Shown: positions 20,371-28,049 of the stretch, piece by piece
Position numbering within the stretch: the first letter of the stretch is position 1
Layout of the letters: every line of letters starts with the position of its first letter
NCBI RefSeq assembly: GCF_014282275.1
Contig: NZ_VFIA01000004.1
Coordinates: 124,001-188,000, forward strand
Length of the DNA stretch: 64,000 nucleotides
Origin: Spirosoma utsteinense
GTDB lineage: Bacteria > Bacteroidota > Bacteroidia > Cytophagales > Spirosomataceae
Reading direction: 5' to 3'
The notes under the pieces: generated by a model
The model's input: the letters and a program-made list of their open reading frames with translations, nothing else
Database searches by the model: none
What the model was told of the DNA's origin: nothing
Translations under genes and position numbers: made by a program

Positions 20371-20578
20371 ATGACCGACGTACACACCCCCGCTCAGCGC
20401 AGCTACAACCGAAACGTCGGCCCGCATGTCTCGGGTACGTAGCAAAGACACCAACCCTGAGTTGATTGTCCGCAAATTCTTACACGCACACGGTTTCCGC
20501 TACCGGCTCCACGACAAAAACTACCCGGTAGCCCGGACATAGTACTACCCAGATACAAAACCGTTATTTTCGTGCATG
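20371..20578 (+). pseudogene. vsr: Remnant of a very-short-patch repair endonuclease (vsr)
   Basis: Three frames in succession give recognisable Vsr sequence. From the ATG at 20371 comes MTDVHTPAQRSYN; from 20426 MSRVRSKDTNPELIVRKFL and HAHGFRYRLHDK; and in a third frame PGSPDIVLPRYKTVIFVHG ending at the HNH start. A 16-base insertion at 20410-20425 separates the first two frames, and one missing A in the run at 20516-20520 explains the second shift. The gene is cut after VHG, before the CFWHGH motif. Vsr nucleases repair T:G mismatches next to cytosine methyltransferases, so this is a trace of a lost restriction-modification locus. Confidence 0.8.
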
Positions 20579-21349
20579 GCAACCTCCCCTAACTGGACCC
20601 GCGAAGAACTGATTCTAGCTTTCAACCTATACCTGAAACTGCCTTTTGGGAAAATGCACAAAGGCAACGAAGAGGTGAAGAAACTGGCCTCCATTCTAGG
20701 TCGTCGTACTCCTGACTCTGTAGCGATTCGACTCACTAATTTTGCCAGCGTTGATCCTTATCATCAACAACGAGGAGTTAAAGGAATGGACGGTGGCAGA
20801 CGGCAGGTTGAACCAATCTGGGATGAATTTGTCAATAATCAGCAAGAGCTTGTTTTTGAAAGTGAACGTATTTTGGCTGATTATCAGGGTAGTACGATAG
20901 AGGAAATGTATCCAGAGATTGTATTTGATCTGAAAGACTTGGTTGGTGAGGTTAAAATCCGAGCTGTAAAAGTGCGCGTAAACCAAAGTGTATTTCGGAA
21001 AATGATCTTGAAGACCTACGCGAATCAGTGCGTTATTTCTGGAATTGACCTTCCAGAATTATTAGTGGCTGGTCATATCATTCCGTGGTCGGAAAACGAA
21101 CATGAGCGACTTAATCCTGAAAATGGTTTGTGCATGTCAAGCCTGTACGACCGAGCTTACGAGAAGGGGTTAATTTGTATTGATACTGACCATAAACTAT
21201 TGATCTCAAAGCGTTTGAAGGCAGACGTCTCAAAAAAATTCTATCAGGAATTCTTCGGTCGTTTTGAGTATCAACCCATTCGCGTACCTAAAACCTACCA
21301 GCCCAGGAAGGAATTTTTAGAATATAGACTAAACCAGTTTGAACTATGA
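20576..21349 (+). CDS. HNH endonuclease
   Basis: An intact 257-aa protein. The N-terminal part (WTREELILAFNLYLKLPFGK, residues 6-25) is the helical DNA-binding-like region common in restriction-type HNH proteins. The nuclease domain spans about 145-215 with CVISGIDLPELLVAGHIIPW and ERLNPENGLCMSSLYDRAYE, an HNH_2-type pattern with Cys, His and Asn in place. The ATG lies within the end of the vsr remnant (the VHG codons in another frame). The gene is clearly more AT-rich than its neighbours, a sign of transfer. No methyltransferase is present nearby, so it may be an orphan nuclease. Confidence 0.88.
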   Translation: MATSPNWTREELILAFNLYLKLPFGKMHKGNEEVKKLASILGRRTPDSVAIRLTNFASVDPYHQQRGVKGMDGGRRQVEPIWDEFVNNQQELVFESERILADYQGSTIEEMYPEIVFDLKDLVGEVKIRAVKVRVNQSVFRKMILKTYANQCVISGIDLPELLVAGHIIPWSENEHERLNPENGLCMSSLYDRAYEKGLICIDTDHKLLISKRLKADVSKKFYQEFFGRFEYQPIRVPKTYQPRKEFLEYRLNQFEL

Positions 21350-21530
21350 CCTATGGCACGTTAACCAATCTCGTTTACGCGGAAACAAATCTCCCGAGAC
21401 AAAAGTCGGTGATGGAACTACACTAATCTGTTGGTCTGATCGACGTGCCTACACAATAGGTGGTGTGAAGAAAACGTACATTCTTGCTACTCGTGATGCT
21501 GTTGAGCGAACAGATAAGAATTTTGAAAGA
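21345..21530 (+). pseudogene. Frameshifted remnant of a small phage/plasmid-type protein
   Basis: The ATG at 21345 overlaps the HNH stop (ATGA) and encodes MTYGTLTNLVYAETNLP before a stop. The next frame continues with PETKVGDGTTLICWSDRRA and YTIGGVKKTYILATRDAVER. The combination resembles a small uncharacterised protein of phages and mobile DNA (pattern: GTLTN, then VGxGAT, then WSDRxAYTI, then RTDKN), as I remember it. The sequence breaks off where the hairpin at 21528 starts. It was probably cotranscribed with the HNH gene. Confidence 0.42.
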
Positions 21531-21585
21531 GGGAGTAGAAGGAAGCCCAGTGACGTCTGCCACTGGGCTTCCTTCTACTCCCTCT
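21528..21585. terminator. 25-bp perfect hairpin after the M48 protease gene
   Basis: Arms 21528-21552 and 21561-21585 pair perfectly (core GAAGGAAGCCCAGTG) around an 8-base loop. It lies 26 bases past the protease stop on the minus strand and also closes the decayed island. The core GGAAGCCC word recurs in the hairpin at 58765. Confidence 0.75.
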
Positions 21586-21610
21586 TGCGACTACCTCTCG
21601 AATTCAGTTA

Positions 21611-23080
21611 TCAGCGCACAATAACTTTAATCAATGATCCACGCGCTACCCGGTCGGTGGCTTTCAGGCTGTTGAGCGTTCCCAACTCTTCGAGACGGGC
21701 AGCGGGCATGCCGAGTGCACTCATGACTTCACTGAAAGACCCGTCGCGCGGTACGCTTTTGACCAGCACACGCTCGGGTTTCCGGTTTAGTTTGTCGGGG
21801 TCGGAGAGGGCTTTGAAACCACCGGCTACCGTCTGAAACGTACGGAATGAATCGGTGAAAGTGCTCACGGCCGATAGACCGTGGAGGGCGTAAACGGCGT
21901 TGTTGTACTGGATAAGCCAGGTAGCAATCTGGGTGGCCGTTTTCGGGTCCTGCTGCTGTTGCTGCGGCTGGCCTTGTTCCTGCGGGGCCTGCTGCTGCGA
22001 GATAAGTATATAGGCAGGGTTGCCGTTGATCGTCGTCTTTTTGCTTTCCGAAACCTTCAGACTTAGCTCCTTAACCAGCGCCTGGGAAGCTTCATCGAGC
22101 GAGTTGCCTTTGGCCAGCATCAGGATCATGGCCATTTTTCCTTCTTTTGGACCCATCTGAAACTGAACGGGTGAGTTCTGGTGCTGCCAGCCGCCAGGGA
22201 CCGGGAACTGAAAGCGCAGTTCGGGATGGTAAAACTGATTGTTTTCCACGAAGCCCTGCTTGGGGTCTTCGCCGTACGTTATGCCATCGATCAGGCGCAG
22301 GTACTGATCACGATTCGATTGGTAGTTAGCCGGGTTCTTCGCCTGATATTCCGTTGCCAGTTTATTGACCCGAACGTTGCGGTTGCCCGGGTCAGGGTGT
22401 GTCGACATAAAGTCCGGAATAACCTGGCCGGACCCATCCGATATGCGCTTGATGGTGCTGAAGAAATTAGCCATCTGATGAGCATCGTACCCAATTTTGC
22501 TGGAATACTCGACGCCAATACCGTCCGATTCTGTTTCGTGGGCGCGGCTGTAGCTCAGCAAGGCCAAACCGACCCCCTGCTGGGCCATTTCGGTTGCCTG
22601 GGGTAGTAAAATGGCGGTGGCAATGGTGCCGAGTGTGCCAAATAGCTGCTTATTTTGCTGACGGGCGGAGTGCCGCGCCGTAATATGACCGATCTCATGA
22701 CCCAGTACGCCCGCAAATTCCGCTTCGTTATTGAAGTGAGCCAGAATGCCGCGTGTGAAGTAGACGAAGCCCCCCGGCACGGCAAACGCATTGACCACTG
22801 GCGAATCGACGATGTGAAACTCGTAGGGCAGGTCGGGGCGGTGAGAAATCTTTGCCATGGCTTTGCCCTTCTCGTTCATAAACGCCTGAATGTTCCTGTT
22901 GTCGTATAGCCCCATGCTGGACACTATGGATGGGTGCGACTCCTTGCCAATGGCAATTTCCTGTTCCTGCGACATCAGGTTCAGCTCCCGTTTACCGGTG
23001 ACCGGGTTGCGGGCGCAGGTAGCAAACAGGGAAAGGGTAACAGCTAACGAAACCTGAATGAAGGCTGTGTTGGTGCGCAT
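21611..23080 (-). CDS. M48-family zinc metalloprotease, exported
   Basis: A 489-aa envelope protease. A hydrophobic export signal (AFIQVSLAVTLSLFATC) opens the protein, possibly with lipidation at the Cys although the lipobox is not canonical. The zinc site is VLGHEIGHITARH, with the third ligand expected in the SRAHETESDGIG region. The family includes BepA/YfgC and Oma1-like quality-control proteases. A Gln-rich insert lies near residue 390, and the end (ATDRVARGSLIKVIV) looks like the C-terminal LysM-like segment of this family. The ATG at 23080 was chosen over 23239, whose extra residues are not signal-like. Confidence 0.9.
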   Translation of the reverse strand: MRTNTAFIQVSLAVTLSLFATCARNPVTGKRELNLMSQEQEIAIGKESHPSIVSSMGLYDNRNIQAFMNEKGKAMAKISHRPDLPYEFHIVDSPVVNAFAVPGGFVYFTRGILAHFNNEAEFAGVLGHEIGHITARHSARQQNKQLFGTLGTIATAILLPQATEMAQQGVGLALLSYSRAHETESDGIGVEYSSKIGYDAHQMANFFSTIKRISDGSGQVIPDFMSTHPDPGNRNVRVNKLATEYQAKNPANYQSNRDQYLRLIDGITYGEDPKQGFVENNQFYHPELRFQFPVPGGWQHQNSPVQFQMGPKEGKMAMILMLAKGNSLDEASQALVKELSLKVSESKKTTINGNPAYILISQQQAPQEQGQPQQQQQDPKTATQIATWLIQYNNAVYALHGLSAVSTFTDSFRTFQTVAGGFKALSDPDKLNRKPERVLVKSVPRDGSFSEVMSALGMPAARLEELGTLNSLKATDRVARGSLIKVIVR

Positions 23081-23351
23081 TCGTGTACGTATGGTTCTGT
23101 GAGTGATGGTGAAGTTCAACCTGGTTGAGCGGGCGCGGTGAGTCCCATTCAGGCCGGTCGAAGTGCAATACAAACTACGGTAATTGTACACTTTGTTTAA
23201 AGTAACCCGTTTCGGTTTTATCTTTCCCTGTACAAACATCGTTGCATAGGGGGCTCTATCGGTTCCTGGACCTATATACGCCGATAGATAGAAAGTTTTG
23301 CAGGGGGCCAGCGTACCTAAGTCAATCAGTTCAATTGTAATTCGTTAAAGT

Positions 23352-24149
23352 ATGGCCGTAACCGGTGTCAATCGCTATTTCAGGTTAGTAAAGCACATTG
23401 AAAATCCAGTCGAATACATCGTTCGAAAGGGTGAACGACGCCAGCGTGACCTGCTGTTCACGACAAAACCGCTGCCCGTTCGTTTCCAGGTATCGGCTGC
23501 GCTGTATCAGGTGTTCAAGGAAATATTCATGGCCGACGTGTACGAAATCGATGCGCTGGTAAGAACATTACCGGCTCAGCCGGTCGTCATCGACATTGGT
23601 GCCAACGCGGGGTTCTTCATCGTTCAGCTTTTGTCCAAGATCAACGAAGCAACGGTTTACGCCTATGAGCCGATGCCCGCCAATGTGAAAACGCTTCACC
23701 ACACGCTACAGCAAAATCCGCGCCTGGCAAAACAGGTCAAACTCTTTCAGATGGCGGTGACCGGGCAACCACTCGATTCGCTGGATCTGTATGCCGAAGC
23801 CGAAGAAAACAATCAGGTCGTAGCGTCTATGTTTGCCGGGTTCAACGAAAACAACACCCAGAAGATAACCGTACCCTGTATTACCCTCACCGATATTATC
23901 CAGACCAACAACCTGCAATCGATCGATCTGCTCAAACTGGACTGCGAAGGAAGCGAATACGACATCCTTTACAACACCGATCCTACCCTGGTTCGGCTTA
24001 TTGGGAAAATGGTTGTCGAAGTACACGATGTGGACACTGACCGGAACAACCTGGCGGCTTTCGATGCCTACCTCCAGTCGCTGGGTTACACGACCACCCA
24101 CGAACCGATCAATTCATTTTGCCACGCCCTGGAAGCGGTTCGCCGGTAG
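23352..24149 (+). CDS. FkbM-family SAM-dependent methyltransferase
   Basis: A soluble 265-aa protein with the SAM-binding motif VIDIGANAGFF (about residue 77), the second motif YAYEPMPANV, and the FkbM hallmark LLKLDCEGSEYDIL (about 195). FkbM-type enzymes O-methylate sugars or secondary metabolites. A glycosyltransferase gene follows on the opposite strand, so a glycan substrate is plausible but not shown. The gene stands alone, followed by a tandem repeat array. Confidence 0.88.
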   Translation: MAVTGVNRYFRLVKHIENPVEYIVRKGERRQRDLLFTTKPLPVRFQVSAALYQVFKEIFMADVYEIDALVRTLPAQPVVIDIGANAGFFIVQLLSKINEATVYAYEPMPANVKTLHHTLQQNPRLAKQVKLFQMAVTGQPLDSLDLYAEAEENNQVVASMFAGFNENNTQKITVPCITLTDIIQTNNLQSIDLLKLDCEGSEYDILYNTDPTLVRLIGKMVVEVHDVDTDRNNLAAFDAYLQSLGYTTTHEPINSFCHALEAVRR

Positions 24150-24161
24150 GCCATTACCAAC

Positions 24162-24325
24162 AGCCCCGCAGCCGCTCAACAGCGCAGCGTCGGTAACATC
24201 AATGAATAATCAACAGAAGCCCCGCAGAGACTCAACCGCGCAGCGTCGGTGCGCGTCGGTAGCATCGGTGAATGAAGCCCCGTAGGGGCTCAACAGCGTA
24301 GCGTTGGTAGCGCGTCGGTAGCATT
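24162..24325. repeat. Three tandem copies of a ~57-bp GC-rich repeat
   Basis: Units begin at about 24162, 24218 and 24276 (periods 56 and 58), each with AGCCCCG, then CTCAAC, then GCGCAGCGTCGGTA or a close variant. The last unit contains the small dyad GCCCCGTAGGGGC. The array fills the space between the converging FkbM and glycosyltransferase genes, so it may be a terminator-like or interspersed repeat. Confidence 0.7.
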
Positions 24326-25408
24326 TTATCGTGAGGCTACGTCCTGGTAAAGCGTCCAGTATTCGGCAGCTATGGCATCCCAGCGAAACCGCTGGCTGTA
24401 TTGCCGAAACCGCTCCGCCAGGGTCGGGTCCTGCCGATAGGCATCCATGCCCTGCCGAAACGTGTCAACGACCGTTTCAGGCTCGAATGATTGAAAGTAA
24501 AACGCGTCGGGGCCACCCACCTCGGGAAGACTGGTCAGCGGTGAACTGAAAACGGGCTTGCCAAACCGCATGGCTTCAACCACCGGCAGACCAAATCCTT
24601 CCATCAGCGACGGAAACAGGAATGCCTCGCAGTGGGCGTAAAGCCACCATTTGGTCGCTTCATCGATGGGGCCGGGCATCAGGAGCCGGTCCGACACCCC
24701 CATACGCTCGGCTTGTTCGCGCATTTCCTGGCCGTAAGCGCGGTCGTTAGGGCCCGCCACTACCAGCCGGTAGGTGGGGAAAGCTTCCAGCAACGGCAGC
24801 ATCGTGTGGATGTTCTTGTAGGGCTGAATCATCCCGATGAAGAACAGAAATGGCCCGTTGGGTTTCACCGATGGCGGGGTTGCCGGCAGTTGATCGGGGG
24901 TGTTTACTCCGCAGTAAATTGCTTGAAGCGGGGTAGCTGGCGGTATGGTCAGTTGACCGCTCACATCCCGCGCCACGTAGTTCGAGATAGTTGTGACGGC
25001 CCGTGCCTTGTCGATCCGGTGCTGATAGCGTTTTTTCTGACGCGCTTTCCGGCTCTCTGAGATCTCAGGCAGCGATAAATAGTTAAGATCGAGAATCGTG
25101 TAGATGAACCGGGAACTCCGCATCGGCAGGTAGCGGGTACCCTGATAGAGGCTATGCCAGACATCGAACTTCCAGGGGTGCCATACCCGTCGCCAGCGCG
25201 TTGCGGTGATATAGCTTACCGAGGGGCCAAACACGCCGACCTGATCGGGTGGTACCAGAAAGGTGATCTCCCAACCCGGTGGTCGCTGGCGAACTAACTC
25301 ATGGCCTAAGTGCAGACAAACCTGTCCCAGACCACTGTTAATATTGGCCATTCGTTCGGTTTCCAGAAAGAGTCGGGGCATGCCGTCGGTACAGAGGGTG
25401 AACGACAA
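24326..25408 (-). CDS. Glycosyltransferase, family 4 type (GT-B)
   Basis: A cytoplasmic sugar transferase of 360 aa using a nucleotide-sugar donor. The C-terminal domain has [14 protein letters not shown], the conserved glycosyltransferase block [20 protein letters not shown] with the EX7E-type Glu pair, and [18 protein letters not shown]. The N-terminal domain includes an acceptor-side glycine motif ([13 protein letters not shown]). Acceptor and pathway are unknown; the methyltransferase gene next to it points to polysaccharide or glycoprotein decoration. Confidence 0.9.
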   Translation of the reverse strand: MSFTLCTDGMPRLFLETERMANINSGLGQVCLHLGHELVRQRPPGWEITFLVPPDQVGVFGPSVSYITATRWRRVWHPWKFDVWHSLYQGTRYLPMRSSRFIYTILDLNYLSLPEISESRKARQKKRYQHRIDKARAVTTISNYVARDVSGQLTIPPATPLQAIYCGVNTPDQLPATPPSVKPNGPFLFFIGMIQPYKNIHTMLPLLEAFPTYRLVVAGPNDRAYGQEMREQAERMGVSDRLLMPGPIDEATKWWLYAHCEAFLFPSLMEGFGLPVVEAMRFGKPVFSSPLTSLPEVGGPDAFYFQSFEPETVVDTFRQGMDAYRQDPTLAERFRQYSQRFRWDAIAAEYWTLYQDVASR

Positions 25409-25443
25409 TAATCGGCAAAAAAAGGGATTTTCGGAAGCCTGAC

Positions 25444-25902
25444 CTAGTCCTCGCTGCCCAGCACCTGCCAGACCATATCTGACTCATACCCTTTGCTGAG
25501 CGCATACCGAACCAGCTTTTGCTTTATAACCAGCGGATTGTCGTCGCGCAGTGTCCGGCGTTTTTTATCCAGCAGGTCGGCCAGGGTCGTACGGTAATCG
25601 TCGGGGGCGATTTCTTTCATGGCCTGATCGAGGTTGTAGCCGGTAATGCCCCGTTGCTGCAGGTGCTGCTTTATTTTGCGCTTTCCCCAGCCTTTCACCC
25701 GAAATTTACCCCCCGCAAACGACTTGGCAAACCGCTCTTCGTTCAGGTAGTTCTGCTGGATCAATTCGGCGATAACTTCCTCGGCATCGTCGCCCCACAC
25801 CCCCCATTCCTTCAGTCGGTCGCGTACGTCCTGCTGGGTCCGTTCCTGATAAGCGCAAAACATAGCCGCTTTGCGAAGGGCATCTTTTATCGATTCGGTC
25901 AT
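25444..25902 (-). CDS. recX: Regulatory protein RecX
   Basis: A 152-aa all-helical protein that binds RecA filaments and limits their activity. The three-helix RecX repeats are visible: [39 protein letters not shown] and the [15 protein letters not shown] segment [15 protein letters not shown]. It stands alone, 36 bases from the glycosyltransferase start and unlinked to recA. Confidence 0.92.
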   Translation of the reverse strand: MTESIKDALRKAAMFCAYQERTQQDVRDRLKEWGVWGDDAEEVIAELIQQNYLNEERFAKSFAGGKFRVKGWGKRKIKQHLQQRGITGYNLDQAMKEIAPDDYRTTLADLLDKKRRTLRDDNPLVIKQKLVRYALSKGYESDMVWQVLGSED

Positions 25903-25939
25903 AAAAGGAAAACGCAGCGGGTAGGACAGAGGTTCTATT

Positions 25940-26869
25940 TTACCACGTACGTTTGCTCATTACCTTATCTAATTCGGGCCGGGTCATAGCGCCCAGTTCG
26001 GGATGCTTGCCCAGCCAGGTCAGGAAGTTGGTCTTGATCTCGTCGGTCCACTGGCTGTCGATCTGCCCGGTCGTATACTTGCCTGATTTGACCATTTCAA
26101 AGCCGAACTGATCTTTGCGGGTAACAAACTCGGCGGTGCCAACGACTTGCTCGGCCATGTGGGCAGGCACAAAGAGCACTCCTTCGCGCTGGGCTATAAC
26201 CAGATCGCCCGGCAGCACCATCACCTGACCAATACGGATGGGAGAATTCAGGCCCATCAAAACCATCTCTTCCAGAAAAGACGGGTGAAAATCGCGCACA
26301 AAAGCGTTGAAGCCGTTGATGTTCTGTAATTCCTGCAAGTCGCGGGCCGCTCCGTTGAAGACGACACCATTGCCGGTCTTACTAAAAATAGCGTTGCCCA
26401 GCGTGGCACCCATGAGCGTTCCCCCGCCAATCTTGCCGAACGCATCGGCTACATACACGTCACCCTTTGTCAGTACTTCGATTGGCCAGGTGTTGGTGTT
26501 GCCTTTCCGGCCCTGTTTGGAAATGCCGCGCTCCTTGATCGTTTTTTCCACGTCGGGCCGGCTGGGCATGAACATCGCCGTCACGGCCCGTCCCGTCACG
26601 GGAACATCTTCCTTGATCAATTTCCAGCCCCCTTCGAACTGGTTGGTATAGCCTTCATTTTTTAAAACCGTCCAGGCATCATCAATGCCTATGTGTTTGG
26701 CGCGTTCGACCAGGTCGTCGGAGATCCTGGGTCGCCCATCCGGGAAGCGCTCGCCTTTCCACTCCGAGGTTAAAAAGATAAGCTCCTCTTTTGGAATGGT
26801 CTGAGCCAACAGCGGGCTCGTCAGGCAAATAATAAAGAGTAACGACAGAAGGGTGGGCTTACAGGGCAT
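25940..26869 (-). CDS. Exported RraA-like protein (copy 1)
   Basis: A 309-aa protein with a signal peptide (LLSLLFIICLTSPLLAQ). The RraA/HMG-CHA-aldolase fold is marked by GDVYVADAFGKIGGGTLMG and GVVFNGAARDLQEL, whose Arg-Asp pair binds metal and substrate in the aldolase members. RNase E inhibition, the name-giving role in E. coli, is unlikely for a periplasmic protein. A paralogue lies just upstream on the same strand (gap 38 bases), and a Tat-exported enolase-superfamily protein is divergently transcribed. Together they suggest acid-sugar or hydroxy-acid breakdown in the periplasm; that role is inferred. Confidence 0.85.
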   Translation of the reverse strand: MPCKPTLLSLLFIICLTSPLLAQTIPKEELIFLTSEWKGERFPDGRPRISDDLVERAKHIGIDDAWTVLKNEGYTNQFEGGWKLIKEDVPVTGRAVTAMFMPSRPDVEKTIKERGISKQGRKGNTNTWPIEVLTKGDVYVADAFGKIGGGTLMGATLGNAIFSKTGNGVVFNGAARDLQELQNINGFNAFVRDFHPSFLEEMVLMGLNSPIRIGQVMVLPGDLVIAQREGVLFVPAHMAEQVVGTAEFVTRKDQFGFEMVKSGKYTTGQIDSQWTDEIKTNFLTWLGKHPELGAMTRPELDKVMSKRTW

Positions 26870-26907
26870 GTTGGATGTTTATAGAAGTGGGGTTGACCAG
26901 ACGCGGC

Positions 26908-27891
26908 TCAATGGCCTTCCTTGGCCAGATACGTTTCGATATCTTTCTGGGTGATCGCTAATTTTTTGGGGTACTTACCAACCCACGTCCGGAACTCGCC
27001 TTTTATCTTGTCGGACCAGTCGCCGTGGATTTCGCCGGACGGGTATTTACCCTGTTGCAGGAGTACGCGTTCGAATTCGTCGCGTAGGGCGGTCATCTCC
27101 GACGCCGACACCAGCCCTTCAACGAGGTGAGCCGGGATAAATACCGTTCCGTATTCATTGGCAAATACGGCATCGCCGGGTAGTACCGTAACGTCGCCGA
27201 TGCGGATAGGGGCATTGATAGACGTTGGTGTCATGTCTTTGATATAGGACGGGTCATGGCCTTTTACCCAGGCATTGAATCCTTTGGTGTCTTTCAGTTC
27301 CTGCATGTCCCGTACCGATCCGTAGAAGATCACGCCCTTTCCTGTTTTTCCATAAATGGCGTTGCCCAGGCTGGAGCCGATCAACGTGCCGTCTTTGATC
27401 TTGCCAAAGCCATCGGCCACGTAAATATCCCCTTTTGTCAACACATCGATTGGCCAGATGTTGATTCCTCCTTTCTGAGAGCGCCCTTCGGCTTTACCCT
27501 GTGCCCGTACCAGACTGTCGAGGTCGGTGCGGGTGGGCATGAACTGAGCTGTCAGCGCCCGCCCGGTCATTGTTTCGCCGGGCTTGAGAATGATCCAGTT
27601 TTTTTCGACCTGGTTCCGGTATCCCTTGTTGCTCAGGTAACCCCAGATTTGTTCCAGCGTGCAGTTCTGGAGCCGTTCCAGCACCAGGTCCGGCACGTTC
27701 GGGCGCCCATCGGGCAGGCGGTCTCCTTTCCAGTTAGCCGTCAGCGCTTTTACGTGCTCCGGCGACGAGCCTACGCGCTGGGCCTGGGCTGCGGAGCCTG
27801 TCAGTAGGGTCATACCGGTTGCCAGAGCCAGCAGCGTTCTCTTCATCGTGGCCAGCGGTAGCCGCACAACGCGTGTCGTTGATTTTTTCAT
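26908..27891 (-). CDS. Exported RraA-like protein (copy 2)
   Basis: Paralogue of the downstream gene, about 327 aa from the ATG at 27891. The alternative ATG at 27846 also leaves a full signal peptide (KRTLLALATGMTLLTGSAAQA), and 27927 is possible. Conserved elements are GDIYVADGFGKIKDGTLIG and GVIFYGSVRDMQELK with the Arg-Asp pair intact. The two copies align along their whole length with shared landmarks such as LPDGRP, WPI(E/D)VLTKGD and VLPGD, so they come from a tandem duplication followed by divergence. Confidence 0.85.
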   Translation of the reverse strand: MKKSTTRVVRLPLATMKRTLLALATGMTLLTGSAAQAQRVGSSPEHVKALTANWKGDRLPDGRPNVPDLVLERLQNCTLEQIWGYLSNKGYRNQVEKNWIILKPGETMTGRALTAQFMPTRTDLDSLVRAQGKAEGRSQKGGINIWPIDVLTKGDIYVADGFGKIKDGTLIGSSLGNAIYGKTGKGVIFYGSVRDMQELKDTKGFNAWVKGHDPSYIKDMTPTSINAPIRIGDVTVLPGDAVFANEYGTVFIPAHLVEGLVSASEMTALRDEFERVLLQQGKYPSGEIHGDWSDKIKGEFRTWVGKYPKKLAITQKDIETYLAKEGH

Positions 27892-28049
27892 AAATGGGAA
27901 GGAGAGTACCGGATGAGGGTCGTTCAAAATGGCTAAAAACTATAGATCAACATTAGATATATGGTTAAAAAGGCGGATAGATAAGTAAAATACTGACATT
28001 AGCTTATTTTATGGATAAATAGTCCTGAACCAAGATATGCCCCGCTGAC

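Noticed and set aside
20426..20542. A short frame giving MSRVRSKDTNPEL as an independent small gene
   Set aside because: Its residues are the internal part of Vsr and continue in neighbouring frames; it is a fragment of one broken gene, not a gene of its own.
21531..21836. Extension of the small broken gene at 21345 into the M48 protease region
   Set aside because: Past the hairpin at 21528 the plus-strand frame is only the antisense of the protease gene, so I ended the remnant before the hairpin.
24162..24325. CRISPR-like array between the FkbM and glycosyltransferase genes
   Set aside because: The copies are imperfect, few and back to back without unique spacers, and there are no cas genes in the window.
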